A DNA stretch of 64,000 nucleotides from Streptomyces sp. NRRL F-5630 (GCF_000719475.1 NZ_JOGO01000016.1:62001-126000), one strand, 5' to 3'. Numbered from the stretch's first letter, positions 17,108 to 28,189 are shown. Notes: generated by a model not told the origin, from the letters alone. Program-made: numbers and translations.

Positions 17108-17587
17108 TCAGGCGGGCTGGCCGAGGAGCCGGGGCGAGGCGTCCAGCTGTTCCATGGCGGTGACGAGCGGGGCGAGTTGCGGGTCGAGTGCGGCCTCGTC
17201 GAGTGCGGCGCGCAGGGCCGCGTCATTGGTGGGACGGGCCTCTTCCAGGAGGGCTCGGCCCGCTTCGCTCACATCCGTGTAGATGCCGCGCCGGTCGGTG
17301 GGGCAGAGGTAGCGGGCCAGCAGGCCACGGTCCTCCAGGCGCGTCACGAGGCGTGTCGTCGCGGACTGGCTGAGCACGACGGCTTCCGCGACCTGCCGCA
17401 TCTGGAGGTGGCCGCCGTCGCCGTCGTGCTGACGGCTGAGGACGTCGAGGAGGGAGTACTCCCGCACGCTGAGGTCGTGTGCCGCCTGGAGGGCGCGTTC
17501 GATGCGCGTCTCGATCCGGCTGTGCAGCAGCGAGAGGGCGGACCAGCTGTGCGCGAGCGCCGTCAGAGCGGGGTCGGTCGCCGTCAT
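17108..17587 (-). CDS. MarR-family transcriptional regulator
   Basis: 159 residues with the winged helix-turn-helix of MarR proteins: LSVREYSLLDVLSR, then LQMRQVAEAVVLSQSATTRLVTRLEDRGL, and the wing with DRRGIYTDVSEAGRALL. Such dimeric repressors usually control a neighbouring gene and respond to small ligands. A candidate operator lies 60 bp upstream of its start, before the second acetyltransferase gene. Confidence 0.92.
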   Translation of the reverse strand: MTATDPALTALAHSWSALSLLHSRIETRIERALQAAHDLSVREYSLLDVLSRQHDGDGGHLQMRQVAEAVVLSQSATTRLVTRLEDRGLLARYLCPTDRRGIYTDVSEAGRALLEEARPTNDAALRAALDEAALDPQLAPLVTAMEQLDASPRLLGQPA

Positions 17588-17646
17588 CGTTCTCCTCCGT
17601 CCGTCCCGGATGTTCAGCCTAGGTCACATACGAAATAACCACTCGC

Positions 17647-17668
17647 TGCAACTATACGGCGTATGCAA
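17647..17668. promoter_or_regulatory. possible MarR operator
   Basis: TGCAACTATACGGCGTATGCAA has a short inverted core (ATAC, GGC, GTAT) with TGCAA/GCAA flanks in the 111-bp gap upstream of the MarR gene. It is AT-rich compared with its surroundings, which suits a promoter/operator. Binding is inferred only. Confidence 0.3.
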
Positions 17669-17698
17669 ATATTCCGGCCGGTTCCGGGCCCCGCTCGC

Positions 17699-18580
17699 TC
17701 AGCCCGTCGCCGTGCTGAGCGGCGCGTACCGCCGGGGCCGGTCCCCGGGCAGTGCGGCGGTACCGCGCAGCATCAGGCGGCTGCGGAGTACGGGACGCAG
17801 ACCGTGGGCGGTGAGCCAGCCGCGCAGTTCCTCCTGGTGGCTCTCCAGCACGATCCGTACCGGCGTACGTGCCCCGTGGACGAGGTCGGCGACCAGAGCC
17901 TGCGCGAGGAGCGGCTCGCGGGCGACGAGGGGGCCGAGGAGAGCGGCGTGCGGTTCGGTGCGGAGGGCGGCGAAGCCGAGGACCCGGCCGTCGGTGTCCT
18001 CGGCGAGACTCATCCGGTCGGCGAAGGCAGGGAGCCGGGCGAGCAGGGGAGTGCGGTCCAGGCCGAAGACCTCCCGGTCCACATCGAGCAGAGCGCGCAG
18101 ATCCCCGGCGGTCGCCCGCCGGACCCGGACCCCGGGAACCGGTCCCGCGGTGACGAAGTGCCCCTCCAGCGTCTCGACATCCCCCGTGGCCGCCGCGCGG
18201 AAACCGAGGTCCTCGTAGAGCGGCGCGCGCTCCTCGCTCGCGTAGAGAGCGAGGGCTTCGACGGGCTCCTGAGCGATCACCTCGCTGAGCAGGCGGCGAC
18301 CGAGCCCCCGGCCCGCGTGGTCGCGGCTCACGAGCAGCATGCTGAGCACGGTCAGGCCGGAGTGCCCCTCGGGGCCGTAGCGATGACTGACACAGACGGC
18401 GCGGAGCCCACCGCGCGGGTCGTCGATGCCGTATCCGGTGCCCGCCGTCAGCAGCAGGGTCCACAGCCGTCGGTCGGGGAACCAGCCTCTGTTCTGTGCC
18501 AGCTCCAGGCAGTGCGGGAGATCGTGCAGGGTCAGCCTGCGGAGAGCCAGAGCGGCGGACGGCGGAGGAGTGGGCAGCAC
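17699..18580 (-). CDS. GNAT-family acetyltransferase with tandem domains
   Basis: About 293 residues from the GTG at 18580. Two GNAT-like halves are visible: the first with LSMLLVSRDHAGRGLGRRLL (acetyl-CoA loop) and LYEDLGFRAAA, the second starting near VRVRRATAGDLRALLDVD. The family usually has this length. The frame continues upstream through the parS at 18657, which gives implausible sequence, so the GTG is preferred, but the start is uncertain because no good Shine-Dalgarno is present. Confidence 0.75.
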   Translation of the reverse strand: MLPTPPPSAALALRRLTLHDLPHCLELAQNRGWFPDRRLWTLLLTAGTGYGIDDPRGGLRAVCVSHRYGPEGHSGLTVLSMLLVSRDHAGRGLGRRLLSEVIAQEPVEALALYASEERAPLYEDLGFRAAATGDVETLEGHFVTAGPVPGVRVRRATAGDLRALLDVDREVFGLDRTPLLARLPAFADRMSLAEDTDGRVLGFAALRTEPHAALLGPLVAREPLLAQALVADLVHGARTPVRIVLESHQEELRGWLTAHGLRPVLRSRLMLRGTAALPGDRPRRYAPLSTATG

Positions 18581-18656
18581 GCGCTCAGGCTTACCGACGT
18601 CAGGGGCGTGCGTCCACCCTCTTTTCAGACTACGGACCTGTTCCGCGGTGAGGGAT

Positions 18657-18670
18657 GTTTCACGTGGAAC
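18657..18670. other. parS: parS site (1 mismatch)
   Basis: GTTTCACGTGGAAC between the acetyltransferase and Nudix genes. Confidence 0.85.
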
Positions 18671-18749
18671 ATCGCGTGACGCGGGAACAACGTGCGGATG
18701 CTCGCCGGATGACTCACGAGGAGCGGCGCCCCGCGCGGTCTGCGCCGCG

Positions 18750-19232
18750 TCAGCCGAGATCCGCGTCGAGGAGGGCGAGTACCCCCTCGATATTGCCGTC
18801 GAGGTAGTGCCGCAGGGAGAGCGGGACGAGGTGGACGGAGGCGATACCGACACGGGTGAAGGGGATGCGGACGATCTCGTAGGTTCCACAGGGCTGTTCC
18901 ATCTCAGGTCCGTGCCGCTGCTCCAGATCCATGGACACGAGGCGGCAGACGAAGAAGTACTGGACTTTGACCCCGGTGGCGCCGCCGTCCGCGCCGATGT
19001 GTTCGACCGTGTCCACGAAACACGGGACGACATCGGTGATCTTCGCGCCCAGCTCCTCGTGGACCTCCCGGTGCAGGGCGTCGATGACGGTCGCGTCCTC
19101 CGGCTCCACGCCGCCCCCCGGGGTGACCCAGTAGGGATCGACGCCCGGCTTGACGCGCTTGATGAGGACAAGGTCCTCGCCGTCGAGCAGGACGGCGCGA
19201 GCGGTGCGCTTGACCACGGGGCGAACGGTCAT
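18750..19232 (-). CDS. Nudix hydrolase
   Basis: 160 residues. The Nudix box is complete (GGGVEPEDATVIDALHREVH then EELGA, about residues 38-62), with all the metal-binding glutamates. Such enzymes cleave nucleoside diphosphates linked to another group X; the substrate is not predictable. The gene is flanked on both sides by parS sites. Confidence 0.92.
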   Translation of the reverse strand: MTVRPVVKRTARAVLLDGEDLVLIKRVKPGVDPYWVTPGGGVEPEDATVIDALHREVHEELGAKITDVVPCFVDTVEHIGADGGATGVKVQYFFVCRLVSMDLEQRHGPEMEQPCGTYEIVRIPFTRVGIASVHLVPLSLRHYLDGNIEGVLALLDADLG

Positions 19233-19253
19233 GGAAGGAATGTGGCCCGGGTT

Positions 19254-19267
19254 GTTTCACGTGAAAC
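19254..19267. other. parS: parS site (perfect)
   Basis: Exact GTTTCACGTGAAAC, 21 bp upstream of the Nudix start codon, so it may overlap its promoter. Confidence 0.92.
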
Positions 19268-19325
19268 ATGCGCGCCCCGGGCGCTTGAGGGCCGCGCCTG
19301 GCGTGGAGCGTGCTCCGGGGCACGT

Positions 19326-20246
19326 TCAGCTCCATTCCGCCGCCGCGCGCAGCAGGCGGTCGTGGGCGCGGGAGAGGTGGGGCAGGGCGAGAGTCCCCGT
19401 GCGGGCGACGAGGAAGTATGTACGGAGCGGAGCCACCGCCGGATGGAGCAGGAGCCGGAGCCGTCCCTCGGTGAGGGGGTCCGCGCAGAGGTAGCGCGGC
19501 AGGACCGCGAGGCCGGCACCGGCGAGGACGCAGCCGAGGACGGCCCGCAGATCGGGGACGATCACCGCACCGGGGCCCGGGGGCAGCGCGTCGAAGACGG
19601 TGGTCCAGTACCGCGCGACGAGGGGCAGCGACTCGTGGCAGTCGACGAAGGGGAGTGGCTGAGCACGGCCTGCGCCCGGCGTCGGGCCGACGCCGTGGAG
19701 GCGCTCGACGGGGAGCCGGTCCGCCCAGGCCGGCGCCGCGACGAGGACGAGTTCCTCGTCGCACAGCGCGGTAGCCGTGAGCAGTCCCCCACGGGGGCGG
19801 ACCGTGCTGATCGCCAGATCGTGATGCCCTGCGGCGAGCCCTGCGAGGCTCTCCTGCGCGGTGCCGAACGTGGCCCGGATCCCTGAACCCGGGCCGTCCC
19901 CCTTGTCGATGCCGCTGAGCGCGGGCAGTGCGCGTTCGGCGAGGAACTCCGGGGGCCCTGTGAGGTGGAGTGTGCGGGCCCGGCTCCCGCTCGCGGCGAC
20001 ACCACCCTCCGCGATCTCCAGGAGGGCGTCGAGGTGCGGGGCCGCTTTGTGGGCTAGTTCCTCACCGAGCGACGTGGGCGTCACCCCGCGCGCCTGGCGC
20101 AGGAAGAGCGGGCGGCCCACTTGGCGTTCGAGGGCTCTTATCTGGGAGGTCACCGCGGGTTGCGAAAGGCCGAGCAGGGCGGCGGCACGGGTGAAGGAAC
20201 CCGCCCGGTGCACGGCGACGAAAGTGCGCAACAGGGCGAGATCCAT
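19326..20246 (-). CDS. LysR-family transcriptional regulator
   Basis: 306 residues from MDLALLRTFVAVHRAGSFTR. The N-terminal helix-turn-helix (AALLGLSQPAVTSQIRALER) and the RPLFLRQARGVTPT wing are classic LysR, followed by the periplasmic-binding-protein-like effector domain. I start at the ATG 20246 because the conserved family begins there; the frame opens 17 codons earlier. It may regulate the PLP lyase gene about 200 bp upstream on the same strand, though LysR targets are more often divergent. Confidence 0.92.
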   Translation of the reverse strand: MDLALLRTFVAVHRAGSFTRAAALLGLSQPAVTSQIRALERQVGRPLFLRQARGVTPTSLGEELAHKAAPHLDALLEIAEGGVAASGSRARTLHLTGPPEFLAERALPALSGIDKGDGPGSGIRATFGTAQESLAGLAAGHHDLAISTVRPRGGLLTATALCDEELVLVAAPAWADRLPVERLHGVGPTPGAGRAQPLPFVDCHESLPLVARYWTTVFDALPPGPGAVIVPDLRAVLGCVLAGAGLAVLPRYLCADPLTEGRLRLLLHPAVAPLRTYFLVARTGTLALPHLSRAHDRLLRAAAEWS

Positions 20247-20443
20247 CGCGACTTGCCCCTCCCGGTGGTCGGCCCCGGAGCGGACCCGGGCGGTCAACGA
20301 TAGAGCTGGCGGTACCCCGTCGTCTCTCCAGGGAGGGGAGAGGGGAAAGCAGTCAACTGCCCTGGGACGGGCGGCCCTTCACACAAGCCGTGGTGGTCCG
20401 GGCCACCAGAGGGCTCGGACCACCCGCGTGCCTTCCGGTCCGC

Positions 20444-21562
20444 TCAGTCGCCGCTCTCGTCGAGCGCCCGCAGCACGTCGGCCACGAGGTCCTCGGTGTC
20501 CTCGACGCCCGCCGAGAAGCGGATGAAGCCCTCGGCGACCGCGTCCCCGCCCCAGCGACGGCGCCGCTCGGCGGTGGAGCGCACGCCACCAAAGCTCGTG
20601 GCGTCCTCGACGAGCCGGGCGGCGGCGAGGAAGCGCTCGGCGTGCGCGCGCGAGGGCAGCGTGAAGCCCAGGACGGTCCCGTACCGCAGCATCTGCGCCG
20701 TGGCGAGCCGGTGCGCGGGATCCTCGGGGAGGCCGGGGTAGCGCAGGCCGCTCACCTCGGGCCGGGCGCGCAGTGCCTGCGCGACGGCCAGCGCGTTGGC
20801 GTTCTGCCGGTCGAGGCGCAGCTGGAGCGTCGCGAGCGAACGGTGCGCGAGCCAGGTCTCCATGGGGCCCGGGATGGCGCCGATGATCTTGCGCCAGCGT
20901 CGTACGCCTTCCAGGAGGGCCGGATCGCGCGTGGTGACGTGGCCGAGGAGGATGTCGCCGTGGCCGGTGAGGGCCTTGGTGTCGGAGGCGACGGAGAAGT
21001 CCGCGCCGAGGTCCAGCGGGCGCTGGCCGAGCGGCGTCGAGAGGGTGTTGTCGACTCCGACGAGCGCCCCCTTCTCGTGCGCGGCGGCGACGAGCCGCCG
21101 GATGTCACAGACGTCGAGGCCGGGGTTCGAGGGCGACTCGATCCATAGCAGTCGCGCACCGTCGAGCGCGTCGAGTGGGGCGGCCTCTCCGGTGGGGGTG
21201 ACGCGCACGGTCACGCCGTACGCGGTGAGCTGTTCGCGCACGAGGGGCAGGACCTGGTACCCGTCCGAGGGGAGCACCACGGTGTCCCCGGCCCGCAGCT
21301 GGGAAAAAAGCACCGCCGAGATCGCGGCCATCCCGGAGGCGAAGAGCAGCGTCCCCGCCTCTTCGCCGGGCGCCTCCAGCTCGCTGAGGGCGCTTTCGAG
21401 GTGGGCCCAGGTCGGGTTGCTGTCGCGCCCGTACGTATAGGGCCCGGCTACCTCTCCCGGGAGGTGGAAGTGCGCGGCGAAGACCGGACCCGGCATGGTC
21501 GGTTCGTTGCGTGCCGCCTCCGGCAGTCCCGCGCGCACTGCCCTCGTTCCGTCGCCGGTCAT
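20444..21562 (-). CDS. cystathionine gamma-lyase/synthase-type PLP enzyme
   Basis: 372 residues of the Cys/Met metabolism PLP family. YTYGRDSNPTW near the start, the PLP-binding Lys in SVASDTKALTGHGD, and the C-terminal FIRFSAGVEDTEDLVADV are diagnostic. It cleaves or forms C-S bonds in transsulfuration. The exact reaction (gamma-lyase or gamma-synthase) cannot be fixed from sequence, though the S. coelicolor gene at this position is, from memory, annotated as gamma-lyase. Confidence 0.9.
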   Translation of the reverse strand: MTGDGTRAVRAGLPEAARNEPTMPGPVFAAHFHLPGEVAGPYTYGRDSNPTWAHLESALSELEAPGEEAGTLLFASGMAAISAVLFSQLRAGDTVVLPSDGYQVLPLVREQLTAYGVTVRVTPTGEAAPLDALDGARLLWIESPSNPGLDVCDIRRLVAAAHEKGALVGVDNTLSTPLGQRPLDLGADFSVASDTKALTGHGDILLGHVTTRDPALLEGVRRWRKIIGAIPGPMETWLAHRSLATLQLRLDRQNANALAVAQALRARPEVSGLRYPGLPEDPAHRLATAQMLRYGTVLGFTLPSRAHAERFLAAARLVEDATSFGGVRSTAERRRRWGGDAVAEGFIRFSAGVEDTEDLVADVLRALDESGD

Positions 21563-21742
21563 GCTGTCCCTCTTCTCGTCCGCTGCCGCTCCCCGGCCGT
21601 CTGCCGGGCCGTGAACGGGCTGACCGTCACCGCTCCCGCACCGCGCTGTGCCGGGTCCCCAGGATGGGGCACGCGGCGGCCTGCCCGGGAGGCGGCCCTC
21701 CCCGGGGGAGGGGCGCGACGGTGGGGCCCTAGCGCCGGGGGC

Positions 21743-22135
21743 TCAGGCGCGCTCGGTGGGGCGGCCGTCGGGCAGGGCGAGCGAGACGGCCCAGGAGACG
21801 ACCGAGACGATGAGCCCGCCGAGCACGGCGGTCCAGAAGCCGCTGACGTGGAAGGGGACGTGGAGGAGGCCGCAGATCCATGACGTCAGCAGCAGCATGA
21901 GGGCGTTCACGATGAGGGTGAGAAGCCCGAGGGTCAGGATCAGGAGCGGCAGGGTCAGCAGCTGCACGAGCGGTTTCACCAGGACGTTCACCACGCCGAA
22001 GACCAGTGCGACGATAATCAGCGTGAGCGCCCTGTGGCCGGTGTTGTGGCCGGTGAGGGTGATGCCGTCGAGCAGCCACACGGCCACCGCGAGGGCCGCC
22101 GCGTTGGCGAGGGTCCTGAACACGAAGGTCTTCAT
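21743..22135 (-). CDS. phage-holin-family-4-like membrane protein
   Basis: 130 residues starting MKTFVFRTLANAAALAVAVWL with four hydrophobic segments. The VNVLVKPLVQLLTLPLLILTLGL block is typical of the widespread family of small membrane proteins named after phage holins, but it is not a phage gene. Function unknown. It is divergent from the cupin gene, sharing a 57-bp promoter region. Confidence 0.85.
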   Translation of the reverse strand: MKTFVFRTLANAAALAVAVWLLDGITLTGHNTGHRALTLIIVALVFGVVNVLVKPLVQLLTLPLLILTLGLLTLIVNALMLLLTSWICGLLHVPFHVSGFWTAVLGGLIVSVVSWAVSLALPDGRPTERA

Positions 22136-22192
22136 GGGCTGATCGTGACAGACGTGGGCGGTACCGGCGGCACCGGAGCGGCGAAGGGGTGG

Positions 22193-22519
22193 ATGAAGTC
22201 GATGAAGGCATTCCGGCTGGACGAGCTGGACCTCGAACGGTCCGTGAACGACGGCGCGTACCTGCAGTTCCTGCGCGAGCGGAACATGTCCGTGGGGCTG
22301 TACGCGCTCGACGCGGGGGCCACCGACCCCCAGCAGCCGCACCGGCAGGACGAGGTCTACCTCGTGGTGAGCGGACGGGCCGCGCTGACCGTGGGGCAGG
22401 AGACGACGGAGGTCGCGCGCGGCAGCGTCGTCTACGTACCGGCGGGGACGCCGCACCGCTTCCACCACATCAGCGAGGATCTGCGGGTCCTCGTCGTCTT
22501 CTCGCCGCCGGAGGGCTGA
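22193..22519 (+). CDS. cupin-domain protein
   Basis: 108 residues from the ATG at 22193 (MKSMKAFRLDELDLERSV), with GAAGGGG 4-10 nt upstream. A single small beta-barrel cupin: the motif around PHRQDEVYLVVSGRAALTVG supplies metal ligands (His, Glu) and PAGTPHRFHHIS the second motif. Role unknown; such proteins bind metals and small ligands or isomerise sugars. Confidence 0.82.
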   Translation: MKSMKAFRLDELDLERSVNDGAYLQFLRERNMSVGLYALDAGATDPQQPHRQDEVYLVVSGRAALTVGQETTEVARGSVVYVPAGTPHRFHHISEDLRVLVVFSPPEG

Positions 22520-22693
22520 GCGGGCGCCGGGGAGCGGACGCCAGGGAACCCGGCGAGCGGCCCGGGCGAGCGGCGCCGGCGACACCGCCGGGAGGGAAGC
22601 GGGCCCGGACGGCGCCCCTGAGAGGGAGCAGGCACCCGAAGTCGACCCTGAGAGAGAAAGGCCAGTTCAGCGGGGGCTTTCTCAGGGTTCCCC

Positions 22694-22715
22694 GGGGACA
22701 GGGGGCGCTGTCCCC
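22694..22715. terminator. hairpin in the gap between cupin and DUF5326-like genes
   Basis: 8-bp stem (GGGGACAG with CTGTCCCC), 6-nt loop, within the 313-bp stretch 22520-22832. The rest of that stretch is GC-rich leader or promoter DNA without a gene. The hairpin could terminate the cupin transcript. Confidence 0.45.
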
Positions 22716-22832
22716 TAGGGGTACGAATCAGGGATAAGCCAGGGTTGCCGAGTGCCCACTCGCCGGGTTTTCCCCCCTAGCATCGAAGCAGGCCGGGCAG
22801 GACCCGGAACCGGTTGAAGCGAGGTAGCAACG

Positions 22833-23051
22833 ATGGGTGTGCGGGAGATAGTCACGGACTTGCCGTGGTGGGTGAAGTGGGTGGCCGTTCCGCTCATCGC
22901 GCTGGCGATCTTCGGCGGGGTGATCGTCTCGATTCTGAGCGTGGTGGTCGGCCTGCTCTTCAAGGTGCTCGTCTTCGTCGTCGTGGTCGCGGCGCTCGTG
23001 TTCGTCGTGCGGAAATTCAAGGAGTCGGCGGGGCCGGGAAGCCGGCACTGA
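22833..23051 (+). CDS. small membrane protein (DUF5326-like)
   Basis: 72 residues: MGVREIVTDLPWWVKWVAVP, then two closely spaced hydrophobic helices (ALAIFGGVIVSIL and VLVFVVVVAALVFVV) and a basic tail. It matches my memory of the actinobacterial DUF5326 family. Function unknown. GAAGCGAGG lies upstream of the ATG. Confidence 0.75.
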   Translation: MGVREIVTDLPWWVKWVAVPLIALAIFGGVIVSILSVVVGLLFKVLVFVVVVAALVFVVRKFKESAGPGSRH

Positions 23052-23532
23052 CCGAGTGCCTCCGCCGGTCGGCGCCGCGCCCGTCGCGCGGCCACCGGCG
23101 GGGGACATCCGCGTCCCGGAGTTGACGGGGAGCACCCCGAATGGACGCTCTTGACCATCAACTCCCTTCCGCAGGAGTGCCTTTGCCCTCCGCTGATGCA
23201 TAGCTCTGCGTGACGCTTGGGCCGTCGGTGTCGCCGCCTGGGGCCGGTGTGTTCGTATGGCCCATGCGGGCCGAAGGGGTGAACGTGGGCGAATCCCCGC
23301 GTGCCTTGCATGTGCGGACCGCCTGGGGGCAGCCGGAATACGGGTGATCGGTGCCGGGGATTCCACGAACCGCCCGGGCGGAAACCGCTCGGACGGATTT
23401 TCCCGCTCGTTTCTTCCCGCAATCAGCAGCAGCGGGATCACGCACTGTGATGTGATGTGTTCACTGAGCTAGATGTCAGGAGTGTCAGGGGATTTTCCTC
23501 TGGCAAGGTGACGGCAATCGACGGGGTTGGCG
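23052..23532. other. ssgA upstream region without an adjacent ssgR
   Basis: 481 bp that should hold the ssgA promoters. In S. coelicolor the IclR-type activator gene ssgR sits immediately upstream of ssgA. Here no gene fits and I see no remnant of one. GC content drops near 23395-23480, as expected of a promoter region. Confidence 0.5.
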
Positions 23533-23988
23533 ATGCGCGAGTCCGTACAGGCAGAGGTCATGATGAGCTTCCTCGTTTCCGAGGAGCTCTCGTTCCGTAT
23601 CCCCGTCGAGCTTCGCTACGAGGCCGCCGATCCCTACGCGGTCCGGCTGACCTTCCACCTGCCCGGTGATGCCCCGGTCTCGTGGACGTTCGGGCGGGAA
23701 CTGCTCGCGGACGGCATCGACGAGGCGTGCGGCGACGGGGATGTGCGGGTCTCGCCCGTGGAGCCGGAGCCCCTGCTCGACGGCGAGGGCCCCGGAGAGC
23801 TGCACATCAGGCTCCAGGTCGGCGCCGACCAGGCCCTCTTCCGGGTGGGCATGGCGCCGATCGTCGCCTTCCTCGACCGGACCGACCGCCTCGTCCCCCT
23901 GGGTGAGGAGCGTGCCTCCGCGGACTTCGAGAGCCACCTCGACGACGCCCTGCACCGCATCCTCGCCGAGGAGCCGAGCGCGGGCTGA
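23533..23988 (+). CDS. ssgA: sporulation and cell division protein SsgA
   Basis: 151 residues from MRESVQAEVMMSFLVSEELS. The core (SFLVSEELSFRIPVELRYEA, LTFHLPGDAPVSWTFGREL, VAFLDRTDRLVPLGEE) is that of SsgA rather than the other SsgA-like proteins. It activates septum formation during aerial hyphal sporulation by helping position SsgB and thereby FtsZ. The locus, upstream of the YibE/F and thiC genes, matches S. coelicolor ssgA from memory. The start could also be the internal MMSFLV or MSFLV, used in shorter annotations; a GGGG run 6 nt upstream fits the ATG at 23533. Confidence 0.92.
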   Translation: MRESVQAEVMMSFLVSEELSFRIPVELRYEAADPYAVRLTFHLPGDAPVSWTFGRELLADGIDEACGDGDVRVSPVEPEPLLDGEGPGELHIRLQVGADQALFRVGMAPIVAFLDRTDRLVPLGEERASADFESHLDDALHRILAEEPSAG

Positions 23989-24079
23989 ACCCCGGAGCCG
24001 GGGCGTCCCCCGTGCCCGCGGCGGCCCGCCCGCTCTTCGTGCGCGCAGCATCCTGAGGTCTCCGCGGTGCTCCCGCTCC

Positions 24080-25588
24080 TCAGTGTTTCCTGCGGCGTCC
24101 GCCGCCTCCGAGCAGCCGCCCCGCGGCCGGGCCGGGCACCTCGGCGTGCGGGGGAACGGCCTGAACGGGGGACGACGGCGGGTGCGGCACACGGTCCGCC
24201 GAGACCACGAGCGTCGCGAGCGCCGTCGTGACCGGCACCGAGGCGACCAGGCCGATCGAGCCGACGAGGGTCCGCACGATCTCCTCGCCGACGAGTTCGC
24301 TCGTCGCGACCGCGCCCACGTCGCTCCGCGCGAGCGAGAAGAGCAGCAGGAGGGGCAGCGCGGCCCCCGCATAGGCGAGGACCAGGGTGTTGACCACCGA
24401 GGCGATATGGTCGCGGCCGATCCTGATCCCCGCGCGGTACAGCGCGCGCCGCGTCATCCCGGGGTCGGCCTGGTGCAGCTCCCAGACGGCCGAGGTCTGC
24501 GTGACCGTCACGTCGTCGAGCACCCCGAGCGAGCCGATGAGCACTCCCGCCAGGAGCAGTCCGCTCATGTCGATGTGCGGGTAGAGCCCGTGGATGAGGC
24601 CCGTGTTGTCGTCGGTGTTTCCGGTGAGCGCCGCCCAGCCGATGAAGAGCGAGCCCAGCACCCCGATGAGCAGCAGCGAGGTGAGGGTGCCGAGCACCGC
24701 GACGGAGGTGCGCGCGCTGAGCCCGTGGCACAGGTAGAGGGCGATGAGCATGATGGCGCTCGCCCCGACCACGGCCACGACGAGCGGATTCGACCCCTCC
24801 AGGATCGCGGGCAGGATGAAGAAGGTCAGCACGAGGAAGCTCACCGCGAGCGCCACGAGGGCCATGAGCCCCCGCATCCGCCCGACCGCCACGACGACGA
24901 GGGCGAAGACCGCGGCGAGCACCACCATCGGCGGGGTACGGCCCACGTCCGTGACGGAGTACTGGAGCGCGCGCGGCGCGTCGGGCGCGTAGGCGAGAAC
25001 GACCTCCTGGCCCGCGTGGAGCCGGCGCGAGGTGTCGGGACGGATCAGCTCGGGGTAGCGGTGCCCCTTGTCCTTCCCCTCGGTGACCTCGACCGTCGCC
25101 TGCTCGCAGACCCCCGCCGCGTGCTCCCCCGAGGCCGCGTCAGAACCCGCGCCCGACGACCCCGCGCCCGACGATCCCGTGCCGCCGGACTCCGAGGTGC
25201 CGCCGGATTCCGAGGAATCCGTACCGCCGGACGACGACGGGTCCGGCGGGCCGTTCCCGCCGCTCCCCTGCCCCGAGCCGCCTCCGGCCGCGTCGTTGCA
25301 GCCGACGTGCTCCATGCCGACGACCTTGCCGCTGACGGTCTGCCGGTCGAAGCCGACGCCCGACCGCTCGTGCGCCCCCGGAGCCCCGGGCCACAGCAGG
25401 ACGAGCCCGGCGACGACGACGGCGGCGAAGGGGACCAGGACCGCCGCGATGACCGTGCGCAGCCGGCGCGAACCGGGGGCCGCCGGGCCGTGGTGGTGGC
25501 TGTGCCCGTGGCCCGGGGAGGGATGGTCGCCCTCCGGGGACGAGGGGGGCGGCGGGGGCGCCTGAGGCGTGGGAGGTAGCGTCGTCAC
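24080..25588 (-). CDS. YibE/F-family membrane protein
   Basis: 502 residues from a GTG at 25588 (VTTLPPTPQAPPPPP). A Pro/His-rich cytoplasmic N-terminus (GHGHSHHHG) is followed by one membrane helix, then a long extracytoplasmic Gly/Ser-rich low-complexity loop, then a cluster of about eight membrane helices typical of YibE/F proteins (GLLLAGVLIGSLGVLDDVTV). Function is poorly known. The TSESGG/SSGAG repeats in the loop look like a flexible, rapidly evolving insert. It is divergent from thiC. Confidence 0.83.
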   Translation of the reverse strand: MTTLPPTPQAPPPPPSSPEGDHPSPGHGHSHHHGPAAPGSRRLRTVIAAVLVPFAAVVVAGLVLLWPGAPGAHERSGVGFDRQTVSGKVVGMEHVGCNDAAGGGSGQGSGGNGPPDPSSSGGTDSSESGGTSESGGTGSSGAGSSGAGSDAASGEHAAGVCEQATVEVTEGKDKGHRYPELIRPDTSRRLHAGQEVVLAYAPDAPRALQYSVTDVGRTPPMVVLAAVFALVVVAVGRMRGLMALVALAVSFLVLTFFILPAILEGSNPLVVAVVGASAIMLIALYLCHGLSARTSVAVLGTLTSLLLIGVLGSLFIGWAALTGNTDDNTGLIHGLYPHIDMSGLLLAGVLIGSLGVLDDVTVTQTSAVWELHQADPGMTRRALYRAGIRIGRDHIASVVNTLVLAYAGAALPLLLLFSLARSDVGAVATSELVGEEIVRTLVGSIGLVASVPVTTALATLVVSADRVPHPPSSPVQAVPPHAEVPGPAAGRLLGGGGRRRKH

Positions 25589-25665
25589 CGGCCGATCATC
25601 GCAAGAACCGAGGGGGCCCTCTGGCCAGCACGCCCGGACGGGCGCTAGCGTGGCACGTGATTTGT

Positions 25666-27603
<1,938 letters not shown>

Positions 27604-27721
27604 GCGCGGCTCTCTGCGCGGGCGGGGAGGGGGCCCTCCTGGGGCGTACTCGCCCGGTTCCGGGGTCACTTCGCCGCTCGGTCGCGGGTTTTCTCCGGTG
27701 CTGAGCGGCAACCCGAAGGCC

Positions 27722-28162
27722 ATGACTGGAGAGAACCCGCAGACCAAGCACTCCCGCGACGCCGTGGCCGGTTCGGCCTCCGCGACCGGGACCGAGGATG
27801 CCCCGGTGGCGGCAAACGTGTCGGAGAAGGCCGATGGGGCGCTCTCCGCGGCCGGGGTGAAGACGGAAGAGGCCGCCGAGGCGGCGCGGGCACGTGTCCG
27901 TGCCGCCGGAGCGGCGGGCAAGCGCGTGGAAGCCAAGGCGAGGACCGGCGTGGACGCCGGGCGGCGCAAGGTCTCCGAGGTCTCGGAGAAGGCCGTCGCC
28001 TCGGCGGGCACGGCTTGGCAGACGGCGCGCGAGCACAAGGTGGCCGTGACGAGCGCCGGCGCCGGGCTGCTGACGGTGGCCACGGCCTCGTTCCTCGCGG
28101 GACGGAAGTCCGGGGTACGAGCCGTGGGGCCGCTCACGCGGCTGACCGGCGGAAGGCTGTAG
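27722..28162 (+). CDS. hypothetical Ala-rich protein
   Basis: 146 residues from MTGENPQTKHSRDAVAG. Ala/Lys/Glu-rich, probably helical, with repeats such as KTEEAAEAARARVRAAG, and one weakly hydrophobic stretch near the C-terminus (VTSAGAGLLTVATASFLAG). The codon bias is consistent with coding. I do not recognise the family. The ATG at 27722 is preferred over an upstream GTG. Confidence 0.5.
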   Translation: MTGENPQTKHSRDAVAGSASATGTEDAPVAANVSEKADGALSAAGVKTEEAAEAARARVRAAGAAGKRVEAKARTGVDAGRRKVSEVSEKAVASAGTAWQTAREHKVAVTSAGAGLLTVATASFLAGRKSGVRAVGPLTRLTGGRL

Positions 28163-28189
28163 CGGGGGATCGGTCCCTCGTGGCCCGAT

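Noticed and set aside
17699..19171. 490-codon reverse frame joining an acetyltransferase to the region of the Nudix gene
   Set aside because: The upstream part runs antiparallel in a different frame through the Nudix gene and a parS; only the part from 18580 has acetyltransferase sequence.
21743..22135. Holin-family name suggesting a prophage
   Set aside because: No other phage genes nearby and the family is widespread in bacterial chromosomes.
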